Part shown: in pieces, positions 9,037 to 18,854 of the stretch
Position numbering within the stretch: position 1 is the stretch's first letter
How the letters are laid out: each line of letters starts with the position of its first letter
Origin: KK5 sp034043675
GTDB taxonomy: Bacteria > Pseudomonadota > Gammaproteobacteria > Burkholderiales > Burkholderiaceae_C
DNA length: 64,000 bases
Direction of reading: 5' to 3'
Assembly (NCBI RefSeq): GCF_034043675.1
Contig: NZ_JAXCLA010000004.1
Span: forward strand, 620,001-684,000
Translations under genes and position numbers: made by a program
The notes under the pieces: generated by a model
Told to the model about the DNA's origin: nothing
The model's database searches: none
What the model saw: only the letters and a program-made list of their open reading frames with translations

Positions 9037-9342
9037 ATGGCCTACGGTTACCTGATCGTCACGATGAATATCACGGACCCGGAGCGCTACAAGCAGTACA
9101 TGGCCGAGGCCCCGGCCTCGGTAAAGGCCTTCGGCGGCGAGTATCTCGTCCGCGGCGGCAAGCATGAAACACTGGAAGGCGACTGGCAGCCGCACCGCGT
9201 CGCGCTGCTGCGCTTTCCCAGCTACGAGAAGGCCAAGGCCTTCTACGACGACGAGCACTACACACGCGTGCGTGGCCACCGCGCCGGTGCCACCGAGTAC
9301 TTCAACATGGTGCTCGTCGAGGGTGTCGAAGCGCCGATCTGA
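9037..9342 (+). CDS. DUF1330 family small protein
   Basis: 101 residues, a complete single-domain DUF1330 (dimeric ferredoxin-like alpha/beta barrel). Typical features are the start YLIVTMNITDPERYKQYM, the central segment GGEYLVRGG and the late RFPSYEKAKAFYDD. The biochemical role of this family is not established. It sits 25 bases after kdsA and before eno and is probably in the same transcript. No signal peptide. Confidence 0.85.
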   Translation: MAYGYLIVTMNITDPERYKQYMAEAPASVKAFGGEYLVRGGKHETLEGDWQPHRVALLRFPSYEKAKAFYDDEHYTRVRGHRAGATEYFNMVLVEGVEAPI

Positions 9343-9436
9343 GCGCTGATCTGAAACACGAATCTTGATGCACAGAGGTAACGGATTTCCGGCATCCTGT
9401 GCGCCGACCTTTTTGCAATAAATGGAGTGAGATGAC

Positions 9437-10723
<1,287 letters not shown>

Positions 10724-10731
10724 AATGATGC

Positions 10732-10866
10732 CCCTCGTCCAACCGGCCCACGCTGGACGCGGGACCGGCTGGCCGGTCCCCCGAGGGGACGCCGATGCTC
10801 GCGGGGCGTTCCCCGCGAGCACATCGGCTCAAGCCGCCCTTGGGGCGGCCCGGCGAGCGGCTTGAG
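10732..10866. repeat. Highly structured eno-ftsB spacer of three consecutive hairpins (REP-like candidate)
   Basis: Three stems follow one another. First, CCCCTCG (10732-10738) with CGAGGGG (10783-10789) encloses GGGACCGG/CCGGTCCC (10761-10768/10773-10780). Second, a 16-bp stem at 10791-10828 with a CGTT loop and a two-base bulge. Third, CTCAAGCCG (10828-10836) with CGGCTTGAG (10858-10866). No T-run follows, so it is not a standard intrinsic terminator. It looks like an intergenic mosaic repeat, but only one copy is in the window. Confidence 0.5.
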
Positions 10867-10878
10867 TTTCTAAGCGGC

Positions 10879-10884
10879 TAAACT
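10879..10884 (+). promoter_or_regulatory. -10-like TAAACT just before ftsB
   Basis: TAAACT ends seven bases before the GTG start of ftsB, with no ribosome-binding site between. If used, transcription would begin at or near the start codon and give a leaderless message. No clear -35 is seen. Confidence 0.25.
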
Positions 10885-10891
10885 CCCGCCC

Positions 10892-11161
10892 GTGCGCGCG
10901 CTCACCCTCGTCCTCATCCTCTTCGTCGCAGGCATCCAGGCCGAACTGTGGATCGGCAAGGGAAGCCTGCCGTACGTCGTCACGCTGAAGAGCGAGCTCG
11001 CCCAGGCCGAGGCCGCCAACGTGCAGGCCCGTGCCCGCAATGCGCAGTTGCAAGCCGAGCTGCGAGACCTCCGCGAAGGTCTGGAGATGGTCGAGGAAAA
11101 GGCCCGCTCCGAGCTGCGGATGATCAAGCCCGACGAGATCTACGTCCAAGTTCATCACTGA
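10892..11161 (+). CDS. ftsB: Cell division protein FtsB
   Basis: 89 residues from a GTG start. It is a bitopic inner-membrane protein: a short cytoplasmic N-terminus, one transmembrane helix (ALTLVLILFVAGIQAELWIG, residues 3-22), then a periplasmic coiled coil rich in Glu, Ala and Leu (LKSELAQAEAANVQARARNA) and the conserved tail SELRMIKPDEIYVQV. It acts in the FtsQLB complex that licenses septal peptidoglycan synthesis. Its position right after eno is diagnostic for this very divergent family. No ribosome-binding site precedes the GTG. Confidence 0.93.
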   Translation: MRALTLVLILFVAGIQAELWIGKGSLPYVVTLKSELAQAEAANVQARARNAQLQAELRDLREGLEMVEEKARSELRMIKPDEIYVQVHH

Positions 11162-11162
11162 G

Positions 11163-11786
11163 ATGGCGGGGCTTCTGGACTGGGTCGGCCTGCCGGCCTT
11201 CACGCTGCTGGGCAGCCCGATCACCTGGACCGAGGTGATCGCCTTCGTGCTGTCGATCTGGATGGTCGTCTGCAATATGCGGGTCCATGTGCTGGCCTGG
11301 CCGCTGGCGCTGGTGTCCTCGCTGCTCTACTTCCTGCTGTTCTGGAGCGGCAAGCTCTATGGCGAGGCCTCGTTGCAGCTGCTGTTCGCGGCGCTGGCGA
11401 TCTGGGGCTGGTGGCAGTGGCTGCGCGGCACCGATGGCGAAGGCCATGCGCTACACGTGCGCCGGCTCGATCGGCAAGGCCTGACCCTCGCGCTGCTCGT
11501 CACGCTCTGCGCCTGGCCGCTGCTGGGCCTGTTCCTGAAGCACCAGACCGATTCGCCGCTGCCCTACTGGGACGCCTTCCCCACCGTCGCCAGCCTGCTG
11601 GGCCAGTGGCTGCTGGGCCGCAAGTACCAGGAGAACTGGCCGGTCTGGGTGCTGGTCAACACGGTCAGCGTGGCGCTGTTCGCGTTCAAGGGCTACTGGC
11701 TCACCGTCGTGCTCTACGCGGTGTTCATCCCGATGTCGGTGGCCGGCTGGCGGGCCTGGCGCCGGCAACTCGTCCCGGCGACATGA
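11163..11786 (+). CDS. pnuC: Nicotinamide riboside transporter PnuC
   Basis: 207 residues with about seven hydrophobic helices, an inner-membrane protein of the PnuC/SWEET-like fold. The family WxxW signature is visible as WGWWQWLRG near residue 80, and YQENWPVWVLVNTVSVALF matches the conserved substrate-site helix. PnuC proteins carry out facilitated uptake of unphosphorylated nicotinamide riboside, which is trapped by phosphorylation inside. It starts one base after the ftsB stop and overlaps the next gene, a NadR-type kinase, by four bases (ATGA). That pairing supports the substrate assignment. Confidence 0.92.
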   Translation: MAGLLDWVGLPAFTLLGSPITWTEVIAFVLSIWMVVCNMRVHVLAWPLALVSSLLYFLLFWSGKLYGEASLQLLFAALAIWGWWQWLRGTDGEGHALHVRRLDRQGLTLALLVTLCAWPLLGLFLKHQTDSPLPYWDAFPTVASLLGQWLLGRKYQENWPVWVLVNTVSVALFAFKGYWLTVVLYAVFIPMSVAGWRAWRRQLVPAT

Positions 11787-12451
11787 AGATCGCGATCGTC
11801 GGTGCCGAGAGCACCGGCAAGACCGTGCTGGCGCAGGCGCTCGCGCAGGAGCTCGCCCGATCGACCGGCATGCGATGCATCGCCGTGCCCGAGCTGCTAC
11901 GCGGCTGGTGCGAGCGCGAAGGCCGCACGCCGCGGCCCGACGAGCAGGCTGCCATCGCCGCCGAGCAGGCCGCCGCGATCGATGCCGCCGCGCTGACGCA
12001 CGACGTCGTCGTCTGCGACACGACCCCGCTGATGACCGCGATCTACAGCGAGTACATCTTCGGCGACCGCTCGCTGATCGAGCAGGGCCAGGCCTTCCAC
12101 CGCCGCTGCGACATCACCTTGCTGACCGCGCTGGACATCGACTGGGAGTTCGATGGCCTGCAGCGCGAGGGCCCGCACGTGCGGCCACCGATCGACGCGC
12201 TGATCCGCCGCGCGCTGATCGAAGGCGGCCTCGGCTGGTCGATCGTCAGCGGCCAGGGGCGCGCACGGCTGGACTCGGCGCTCGATGCCGTCACACGGCT
12301 GCTCGCCCGGCCGGGCACCGGCCTGTTCACCCGCCTCGAAAACCGCCAGGCCGCCCTGCCCGACTGGCGCTGGCAGTGCGATTGCGATGTTCCGGAGTGT
12401 GAACACCTGTCGTTCCAGCGTCACAATGCGCCGGATGAAGACCTGCGCTAG
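11783..12451 (+). CDS. NadR-type nicotinamide riboside kinase (AAA/P-loop)
   Basis: 222 residues. The P-loop is GAESTGKT at residues 7-14, in the context IAIVGAESTGKTVLAQALA that is characteristic of the C-terminal kinase domain of NadR. VVVCDTTPLMTAIYSEYIFG follows the family pattern for the Walker-B side. The helix-turn-helix regulator and the NMN adenylyltransferase domains of full-length NadR are absent, so this is a stand-alone kinase. It would convert imported nicotinamide riboside to NMN. The C-terminal extension has Cys/His residues (CDCDVPECEH) that might bind metal. Translationally coupled to pnuC. Confidence 0.85.
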   Translation: MKIAIVGAESTGKTVLAQALAQELARSTGMRCIAVPELLRGWCEREGRTPRPDEQAAIAAEQAAAIDAAALTHDVVVCDTTPLMTAIYSEYIFGDRSLIEQGQAFHRRCDITLLTALDIDWEFDGLQREGPHVRPPIDALIRRALIEGGLGWSIVSGQGRARLDSALDAVTRLLARPGTGLFTRLENRQAALPDWRWQCDCDVPECEHLSFQRHNAPDEDLR

Positions 12452-14096
12452 CCGATCAGCCATCCTTTTCGCTTCCCTGCTGCTCGCCGCCTGTGCGGCG
12501 CCTCCGCCTCCACCACCGCAAGCCCCGGTCGAGCTGCGCATCCTGGCGCTGAACGATTTCCACGGCAACCTGCTGCCTTCCGCCGAGGGCATCAAGGTGC
12601 GCGATCCGCAGGACCCGACGAAGAAGATCACCGTGCGCTCTGGCGGCGCCGCCTGGCTGGCCAGCACGGTCAAGGAACTGCGCGCCGGACATCCGAACAA
12701 CGTCTTCGTTGCCGCCGGCGATCTGATGGGCGCGAGCCCGCTGCTGTCTGCGCTGTTCAACGACGAGCCGACGATCGAGGCGCTGGGCGGCATGGGCCTG
12801 GCGCTGTCATCGGTCGGCAACCACGAGTTCGACCGCGGCGCCGATGAACTGCTGCGCCGTCAGCATGGCGGCTGCCACCCGGTCACTGGCTGCCAGGGCG
12901 GGCACACCTTCGCCGGCGCGAAATACCAGTACCTCGCGGCCAGCACCGTGGTCGAGGCTACCGGCAAGACCCTGCTGCCGGCCTACGAGATCCGCCGCTT
13001 CGAGGGCATCCCGGTCGGCTTCATCGGCCTCACGCTGAAGGGCACACCCGGCATCGTCAACCCCAGCGGCGTCGCCGGCCTGCGCTTCGACGACGAGGCC
13101 GAGACGGTCAACCGCCTGGTGCCTGAGCTGCGCGCGCAGGGCGTGGAGGCCATCGTCGTGCTGATCCACGAAGGCGGCTTCCCGACCGGCGGCTACAACG
13201 AGTGCCCCGCCCTCTCCGGCGCCATCGTGGACATCGTCAAGAAGCTGGACAAGGCGGTGGACCTCGTCGTCAGCGGCCACACGCACCAGGGCTACAACTG
13301 CCGCATCGACGGCCGCCTCGTCACCAGCGCCGACAAGTACGGCAACCTCGTCACCGCGATCGACGTCAAGCTCGACCGCAAGACCGGCGACGTGATCTCC
13401 GCGCAGGCCGAGAACGTGCTCGTCGACCATGAGCGCTTCCAGCCCGACCCGGACACCACGCAGCTGATCGCCGGCTACGAGAAGCTCTCGGCGCCGCTGG
13501 TGCACCGCGTGGTCGGCCACATCAGCGAGACCTTCACCCGCGAGCCCGACGCCGCCGGCGCGACGACGATGGGCCAGCTGATCGCCGACGCGCAGCTCGC
13601 CGCCACCCGCCGCGCCGCCAAGGCGCAGATCGCGCTGACCAATATCGGCGGCGTGCGCTCGGAGCTGAGCTTCCATGACAGCGGCGCCGTCAGCTACGGC
13701 GAGGCCTTCACCGTCCAGCCCTTCTACAACAACCTGATCACCTTGACGCTCACCGGAGCGCAATTGCGCCAGGTGCTGGAGCAGCAGTGGCTCAACCAGC
13801 CGAAGTTCCGGCCGCTGCAGGTTTCTCAGGGTTTCAGCTATCAGTGGGACGCGAACCGACCGGTGGGCCAGCGCATCACCGCCGCCAGCCTGGACGGCCA
13901 GCCGCTGCGCGACGACACGAGCTACCGCGTCACCGTCAGCGCCTTCCTCGCCTCCGGCGGCGACGGCTTCCCCGGCTTCACCGCCGGCACCGTCGCCCTC
14001 ACCGGCATGATGGACATCGACGCGCTGGAGCAGTTCCTGTCCTCGCAACCGCTGACGAAGCCGAGCGCGCGCGACCGGGTGATGCGGATCAACTAA
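12426..14096 (+). CDS. Periplasmic 5'-nucleotidase / cyclic phosphodiesterase, UshA-like lipoprotein
   Basis: 556 residues. A lipoprotein signal peptide ends in the lipobox LLLAAC (Cys 23; ATG at 12435 is an alternative start), followed by a proline-rich tether. The calcineurin-like metallophosphatase domain has the metal ligands in LALNDFHGNL, GNHEFD and VSGHTHQGY. The C-terminal nucleotidase domain has NIGGVRSEL and ends with the usual SASGGDG-like segment (ASGGDGFPGF). Such enzymes hydrolyse 5'-nucleotides and, in the NadN branch, NAD and NMN outside the cytoplasm. Its start lies inside the 3' end of the kinase gene, so it completes a pnuC-kinase-nucleotidase operon. Confidence 0.9.
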   Translation: MRRMKTCASRSAILFASLLLAACAAPPPPPPQAPVELRILALNDFHGNLLPSAEGIKVRDPQDPTKKITVRSGGAAWLASTVKELRAGHPNNVFVAAGDLMGASPLLSALFNDEPTIEALGGMGLALSSVGNHEFDRGADELLRRQHGGCHPVTGCQGGHTFAGAKYQYLAASTVVEATGKTLLPAYEIRRFEGIPVGFIGLTLKGTPGIVNPSGVAGLRFDDEAETVNRLVPELRAQGVEAIVVLIHEGGFPTGGYNECPALSGAIVDIVKKLDKAVDLVVSGHTHQGYNCRIDGRLVTSADKYGNLVTAIDVKLDRKTGDVISAQAENVLVDHERFQPDPDTTQLIAGYEKLSAPLVHRVVGHISETFTREPDAAGATTMGQLIADAQLAATRRAAKAQIALTNIGGVRSELSFHDSGAVSYGEAFTVQPFYNNLITLTLTGAQLRQVLEQQWLNQPKFRPLQVSQGFSYQWDANRPVGQRITAASLDGQPLRDDTSYRVTVSAFLASGGDGFPGFTAGTVALTGMMDIDALEQFLSSQPLTKPSARDRVMRIN

Positions 14097-14102
14097 CGTG
14101 CC

Positions 14103-14186
14103 CGTAGGTTGGAGTGAGCATCGCGAACTCCAACAGAGCGTCAAGCCATCAGGCGTTGGAGTTCACTGCGTTCACTCCAACCTACG
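14103..14186. repeat. REP-like inverted pair between convergent genes
   Basis: A 32-base unit at 14103-14134, beginning CGTAGGTTGGAGTGAGCA and ending GAACTCCAAC, is followed by an inverted, diverged copy at 14155-14186. Each unit is itself an imperfect hairpin (GTTGGAGT with ACTCCAAC). The element lies between the 3' ends of the nucleotidase gene and the convergent 1194-residue membrane-protein gene, where it could end transcription from both sides. A third copy, 31 of 32 identical to the first, lies inside a gene at 28766-28797. Confidence 0.75.
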
Positions 14187-14196
14187 TCGTGGTCTT

Positions 14197-17100
14197 TCAT
14201 TTCAGCAAGCTCACATAGTCCAGCAGCTGCGCCCCGCCCGCACTACCCAGCGGGATCAGCACGGCCTTCAGCATCGGCTGGTCGAACAGCCCTGCCAGCG
14301 CACCGCCGTTCATCGTGCGGACCTCGGCGATCAGTGCCTCGAAGGGTGCGACCAGCTCGGCCAGCGGGCCTTTCTGGCCCTTGAGCCAGCGCAGGTCGGC
14401 GCTCATGTGTTCCAGCGCGTGGCTGCGCGTGTTTTCCACCGCGTTCTTCAGCAGCGCGCTGAGGAAGATCAGCAGCAGCAGGTAGGCGCTGGCGGTGAGC
14501 GCGACGGCGGGCGTCATCGACCAGTTGTCGAACACGCGGCTGCGGGCCAGCAGCAAGATGCCCAGCACGACGAAAGGCCCGATCACCAGCGGCGCGATGC
14601 GGCTGGTGCGGCGCGCGACGAGCTGCATGTCGATCCAGTCGTCCAGCAAGGTGTGGACGCCGTCGGCCGCGTTGTCGGGCGTGCGTTCGTGCGGCTGGCG
14701 CTGCATCGTGCGGCACCAGAGCTGCGCGCGTGCCGCATCGCCCAGGCCCTGCGCGAAGCGCAGCAAGGTGGCGCGCGGGTAGTAGCTGCGGCCCTGGTCG
14801 AGATGGATAACGAAGCGGTAGACCAGCAAGGTCGCGTCGGCCACCAGCACGACGGACAGCGGCAGCAGCAGAAGGATCAGCGCCAAGGTGGCGAGCACCA
14901 GGCGCTGGTGGTAGAGGCCACGCACCGGCACGTCGATCAGCCGTGTGCCGCCAAGAATGCCGGCGATGTTCGCGCTGCCGCCGCTGAACACCCACCACAG
15001 CAGCAGCGCCAGCACCGCCGTGCCGACGTAGCTCGCGGCGATGCGCACCATGCGAGGCCGGCCGGCACCGCGCCAGCGGTATTCGCGCCACAGCAGCGCC
15101 ACGTCGGACGAGCGGCTCTCCGGCCGCCGCCAGCGCATCACCGACACGTGGCGCAGCCAGGCCCAGGCCGAGGTGTAGCGCGGCAGCATGGGCATGCAGA
15201 GCCACTCGGTGTCCTCGTTCAGCGAGTTCAACACCTGGTCCAGCGCGACGTCCAGCGACCAAAGGATCGCCACCACGGCCGCCAGGTGCAACAGCTCGGT
15301 GGGCCAGGCGCTGATGCCTTCGAACCAGGCGATCGTCTCGCCGCCGGTCTCCTCCACGCCCTGCAGCCGCCAGACCAGCGCCACCGCGCAGGCGCACATC
15401 AGCAGCACGATCACGAAGTAGACCGGGCTGCTCAGCAGCGGCCGCCGGGGCCGCGCGATCCGCGCCGCGGGCCGGCCGGCGATGCGGCGCGCGCCCTTCA
15501 GCAGCAGCCGCCCGGCCAGCAGCAGATAGGGCCCCAGGGCCAGCGCCGCCAGCACGAACACGAGCACCGCGAGCCAGGGCTTCTCGACGAAGACATCGCG
15601 GCGCAGGAAGGCCACCATCATGCAGAAGGCATAGACCAGCGCGACCAGGTGCATCGAAGCCAGCACCACCGCGGCCTTGCGCATCGGCCGGCGGTTGCGG
15701 TCCTCGTCGAAATTGACGATCGTCGCGCGCAGCGCCCGCAGCGAGGGCGTGGACGGCCAGAACAGCAGCGCCATCATCAGGAGCGCCAGCAGCATGCCGG
15801 CGATCAGGCCCTGGCCGCGATCGGCCTTTCCTGACAGCAGCTTGGCGGCGGGGCTGTCCAGCATCACCGCCTCGGTGCGGCCGATCTCGTAGAGCAGCGG
15901 CTTCTCCAGCCGACTCTGCACGTCGCGCGCCTCGTGCAGCCGGCAGGCGCGGTCCAGGCAGGCGGCCTGGCGCGCGGCGAGGTAGGCGGCGCTCTGGTAG
16001 ACGTCGCGGAAGTAGCTGCTGGCCGGCTCGATGCCGTGGCCGCTGTCGCGCCGCGTGCCCTGCACTTCCAGCGGCAGGCTGGTCGCGACGATCAGGTTGC
16101 GGGTGAAGGGCAGCACGCGCGGGTGGACGAAGCGCGCGTCCATGTCGGTGGTGAAGAAGATCCGGTCCTCGAAGCCCGCGTGCAGCGCCTGCAGTACCAG
16201 CAGCTTGTCATGGACGTCGAAGCCCACGACGCCGATCGCGGCGATCGGCGGCTTGCCCGGGTCGGCATCGCTGTCCTTCAGCGCATCGCTCAGGCGGCGC
16301 AGGTAGTCGAGCTGGTCGCGCGCCTCGGGCCATTCGATCGCCGCCGCAGGGTCGGCACTCGGCTTCGCGGCAGCCACGGCCGCGTCGCGCGTGGTCACGC
16401 CATCGATGCCGCGGAAGTAGTAGGCCGGCTCCAGCAGCAGCCGGTAGCGGGGGCCTTCGTCGTCGGACTCGCTGTCCAGCCGACGGCGCGCCTCGGCCAG
16501 CAGCGCGCGCGCATAGGCCGAGTCGTGCTCGGTGACGATGACGACGCGGCGCGGCTTGCCCGGCGGCAGCCGGCGCTTGATTTCCTGCACCAGCAGGTCC
16601 ATCAGCCGGTCGTCGGTGGCGATCGTGCGTTCGAAGGACACCTTCGCCTCGCCCGGATGATCCGGGTGCAGCACCTCGTCGAACTTGCGGCTGAGGAAGC
16701 TCTTGACGCTGGCGCCGCCCAGCTCGGGCAGGTATTGCTCGGCGGCCGTGGAGGCGGCGCTGAAGAAGCGCCCGCCGGCCAGCAGCGCGTAGCCTTGCTG
16801 CAGTTCGTTGAGCCCCGGCCCTGCGCCACGGCAGCGGGCCGCAGCGCCCAGGCCCTGGTAGCGCTCCGGCCGATCACCGGCGCGGTCGAGGTCGCGCAGC
16901 GCGGTGCGCAGTGCGTCGGTGGACGAAGGGCCGATCACCGCCAGCTGCGGATCCGCGCGCACGCTGCCGGGCGGCGCTGCGCAACTCCATTGGCCGTACA
17001 GCTGCGTCATCAAGAGCGCCAGCGCATCGAGCTTGGGGCTGGGCAGCGCGCTCTCGTCCACCCACATCACCAGCACGCGGCGGAAGCTGCCGTCCTTCAG

Positions 17101-17781
17101 CGTGACGACCGGCGCGCTGCTGCGGTCCGGGCTCAGCACTTCGAAGGGCACGTTGAAGCGCTGGTCGATGCTGTCCTTCTTCAGCGCGGAGGCGTCCTGG
17201 CGTGAGGCGATCAGCCGGTGGTCGATCGACATCAGGCCCATGTGCTCGGAATCGTCGGGCACGAAGCCGGCTGACATCAGGCCGCTGAGCACCGCGTAAC
17301 GCGTGCGCCGCCGGCTCTCCTCGGCGCCGACGAAGGGGTGGCCCGGCACCAGCGCGGCCAGCAGCAGGGTCTGCTCGGTCTGCGCCGCCTGGCGGGCCTG
17401 CTCGAACGCAGCATCGGACACGCCGGCATCGCGGTGCGGCTCGGCCAGCCAGCGGCGCAGCAGCGCATTGCGCAGCACGTCCGGCGTGTCGCCCAGCGGC
17501 TTCAGGCCCTTGCAGCGCTGCAGCGCGGCGGCATCCAGCCCCAGCTTGCCGCAGCGCTCGTCACGCTCGGCCTGGTAGCGGCGCAGCGCGACGAAGGGGT
17601 CTTCCCACAGGCGCGCGTCCACCGGCAGGTCGCGGCTGACGGTCGCCTGCGCGCGCTCCTTCTCGGGCGGGCGCAGCACGTCGAAAGCCTTGGGCACCAA
17701 CTGCGTGCTGGCGATGAAGGCCAGCAGCACGGCGATGCCGGCCCAGGGGATGCGGCTGCTGCGGGTGGCATCGTCCGCCAT
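14197..17781 (-). CDS. Large membrane protein of unknown function with a possible type-I binding-protein-like domain
   Basis: 1194 residues from ATG 17781, chosen because GGAGG lies eight bases upstream; a GTG at 17799 in the same frame is less likely. One N-terminal transmembrane helix (residues 11-29) is followed by a soluble region of about 620 residues, then about nine hydrophobic helices (roughly 650-1130) with large loops. Segments such as LAVIGPSSTDALRTAL, RRVVIVTEHDSAYARALL and GVVGFDVHDKLLVLQAL followed by FFTTDMDARF look like the alternating strands and helices of type I periplasmic-binding or receptor domains. That comparison is my inference. No catalytic motif was recognised. It stands alone between convergent and co-directional neighbours. 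Confidence 0.75.
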   Translation of the reverse strand: MADDATRSSRIPWAGIAVLLAFIASTQLVPKAFDVLRPPEKERAQATVSRDLPVDARLWEDPFVALRRYQAERDERCGKLGLDAAALQRCKGLKPLGDTPDVLRNALLRRWLAEPHRDAGVSDAAFEQARQAAQTEQTLLLAALVPGHPFVGAEESRRRTRYAVLSGLMSAGFVPDDSEHMGLMSIDHRLIASRQDASALKKDSIDQRFNVPFEVLSPDRSSAPVVTLKDGSFRRVLVMWVDESALPSPKLDALALLMTQLYGQWSCAAPPGSVRADPQLAVIGPSSTDALRTALRDLDRAGDRPERYQGLGAAARCRGAGPGLNELQQGYALLAGGRFFSAASTAAEQYLPELGGASVKSFLSRKFDEVLHPDHPGEAKVSFERTIATDDRLMDLLVQEIKRRLPPGKPRRVVIVTEHDSAYARALLAEARRRLDSESDDEGPRYRLLLEPAYYFRGIDGVTTRDAAVAAAKPSADPAAAIEWPEARDQLDYLRRLSDALKDSDADPGKPPIAAIGVVGFDVHDKLLVLQALHAGFEDRIFFTTDMDARFVHPRVLPFTRNLIVATSLPLEVQGTRRDSGHGIEPASSYFRDVYQSAAYLAARQAACLDRACRLHEARDVQSRLEKPLLYEIGRTEAVMLDSPAAKLLSGKADRGQGLIAGMLLALLMMALLFWPSTPSLRALRATIVNFDEDRNRRPMRKAAVVLASMHLVALVYAFCMMVAFLRRDVFVEKPWLAVLVFVLAALALGPYLLLAGRLLLKGARRIAGRPAARIARPRRPLLSSPVYFVIVLLMCACAVALVWRLQGVEETGGETIAWFEGISAWPTELLHLAAVVAILWSLDVALDQVLNSLNEDTEWLCMPMLPRYTSAWAWLRHVSVMRWRRPESRSSDVALLWREYRWRGAGRPRMVRIAASYVGTAVLALLLWWVFSGGSANIAGILGGTRLIDVPVRGLYHQRLVLATLALILLLLPLSVVLVADATLLVYRFVIHLDQGRSYYPRATLLRFAQGLGDAARAQLWCRTMQRQPHERTPDNAADGVHTLLDDWIDMQLVARRTSRIAPLVIGPFVVLGILLLARSRVFDNWSMTPAVALTASAYLLLLIFLSALLKNAVENTRSHALEHMSADLRWLKGQKGPLAELVAPFEALIAEVRTMNGGALAGLFDQPMLKAVLIPLGSAGGAQLLDYVSLLK

Positions 17782-17876
17782 GCTGAGAACCTCCGGCACG
17801 CTCAGGGAAGAGCATCCCGGACCATCTCAGTTCAGGCGCGCGGGGTCAAGCCGCGCGCTCCACCGCATTGAGGACC

Positions 17877-18839
17877 TTACTGAACGGCGTCCGAGCCGCC
17901 CGCCTGGGCCAGGCTGTCGGAGAACAGCTCGCCCACGTCCACGCTGTCGAAGTGGTACTTGAGGCCGCAGAACTCGCAGCCGATCTCCACGTCGCCGCGC
18001 TCGGCGATGACGCTGTCCACCTCCTCGCGGCCCAGGCCCTTGAGCATCTGGCCCACGCGATGGCGCGAGCAGGTGCAGGCGAAGCGCGGCTGCTGCGGCT
18101 CGAAGCGGCGCACGTCCTCTTCCCAGAACAGGCGGCGCAGGATCGTGTCCGCGTCCAGGGTCAGCAGTTCCTCGGCGGTCAGCGTCGCGGCCAGCATCGA
18201 GATGCGGTTGAAGGACTCCGAGAGGCCGATGTCGTCCTCGTTGCGCGCGCCCTGGCCTTCGAGGTTGCCCTCGCCCTGCACCGGCAGGCGCTGGATCAGC
18301 AGGCCGGCGGCGACCTCATCGTTGGCGGCCAGCACCAGCTTGGTGTCGAGCTGCTCGGACTGCAGCATGTAATGCTCCAGCACCTCGGAGAGCTTCTGCA
18401 GCGGCTCGCGCTGGTCGCCGTGCAGCGGCACCACGCCCTGGTAGGGCTGCTGGCCGGGCAGGCGGTCCTTCGGGTCCAGCGTGATCGCGCAGCGGCCCTG
18501 GCCGTGGACGTTCAGCATCGCCTCCAGGCGCGCGCCGTCCGGCACCTCGCCGACGACCTTGGCCATTGCGCGAAAGCTCAGGTCCGGCTGCACCTCGGCC
18601 ACGGCCAGCTTGACCGGCCCGTCGCCGAAGATCTGCAGCACCAGCGCGCCGTTGAACTTGATGTTGGATTGCATCAGCACGCCGGCCGCGGCCATCTCGC
18701 CCAGCAGCGCGCGCAGCTCCGGCGGATGGGCGCCCGCGGCCTCGCGGCGGCGCAGCACCTCCTGCCAGCCCTCGGTCAGGCGGACCAGCATGCCGCGCAC
18801 GGGCAGGCCTTCGAACAGGAATTTGTGCAGTTCACTCAT
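17877..18839 (-). CDS. hslO: Hsp33 redox-regulated holdase chaperone
   Basis: 320 residues. Hsp33 is a cytoplasmic chaperone switched on by oxidation. The C-terminal zinc centre is present as a CxC pair (ACTCSRHR, near residue 265) and a CxxC pair (IGCEFCGLKYHFD, near residue 298). The N-terminal substrate-binding region, VRGMLVRLTEGW, matches the family. It is 15 bases downstream of the gamma-carbonic-anhydrase-like gene and shares its direction; this pair recurs in betaproteobacteria and suggests one transcript. Confidence 0.95.
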   Translation of the reverse strand: MSELHKFLFEGLPVRGMLVRLTEGWQEVLRRREAAGAHPPELRALLGEMAAAGVLMQSNIKFNGALVLQIFGDGPVKLAVAEVQPDLSFRAMAKVVGEVPDGARLEAMLNVHGQGRCAITLDPKDRLPGQQPYQGVVPLHGDQREPLQKLSEVLEHYMLQSEQLDTKLVLAANDEVAAGLLIQRLPVQGEGNLEGQGARNEDDIGLSESFNRISMLAATLTAEELLTLDADTILRRLFWEEDVRRFEPQQPRFACTCSRHRVGQMLKGLGREEVDSVIAERGDVEIGCEFCGLKYHFDSVDVGELFSDSLAQAGGSDAVQ

Positions 18840-18854
18840 GGCTTTATTTCTTGC

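Noticed and set aside
14098..15834. Plus-strand 578-codon frame and matching minus-strand alternative frames over the 1194-residue gene
   Set aside because: Composition is biased (Gln, His, Arg) without any domain. The minus-strand frame has coherent transmembrane helices and GGAGG before its ATG.
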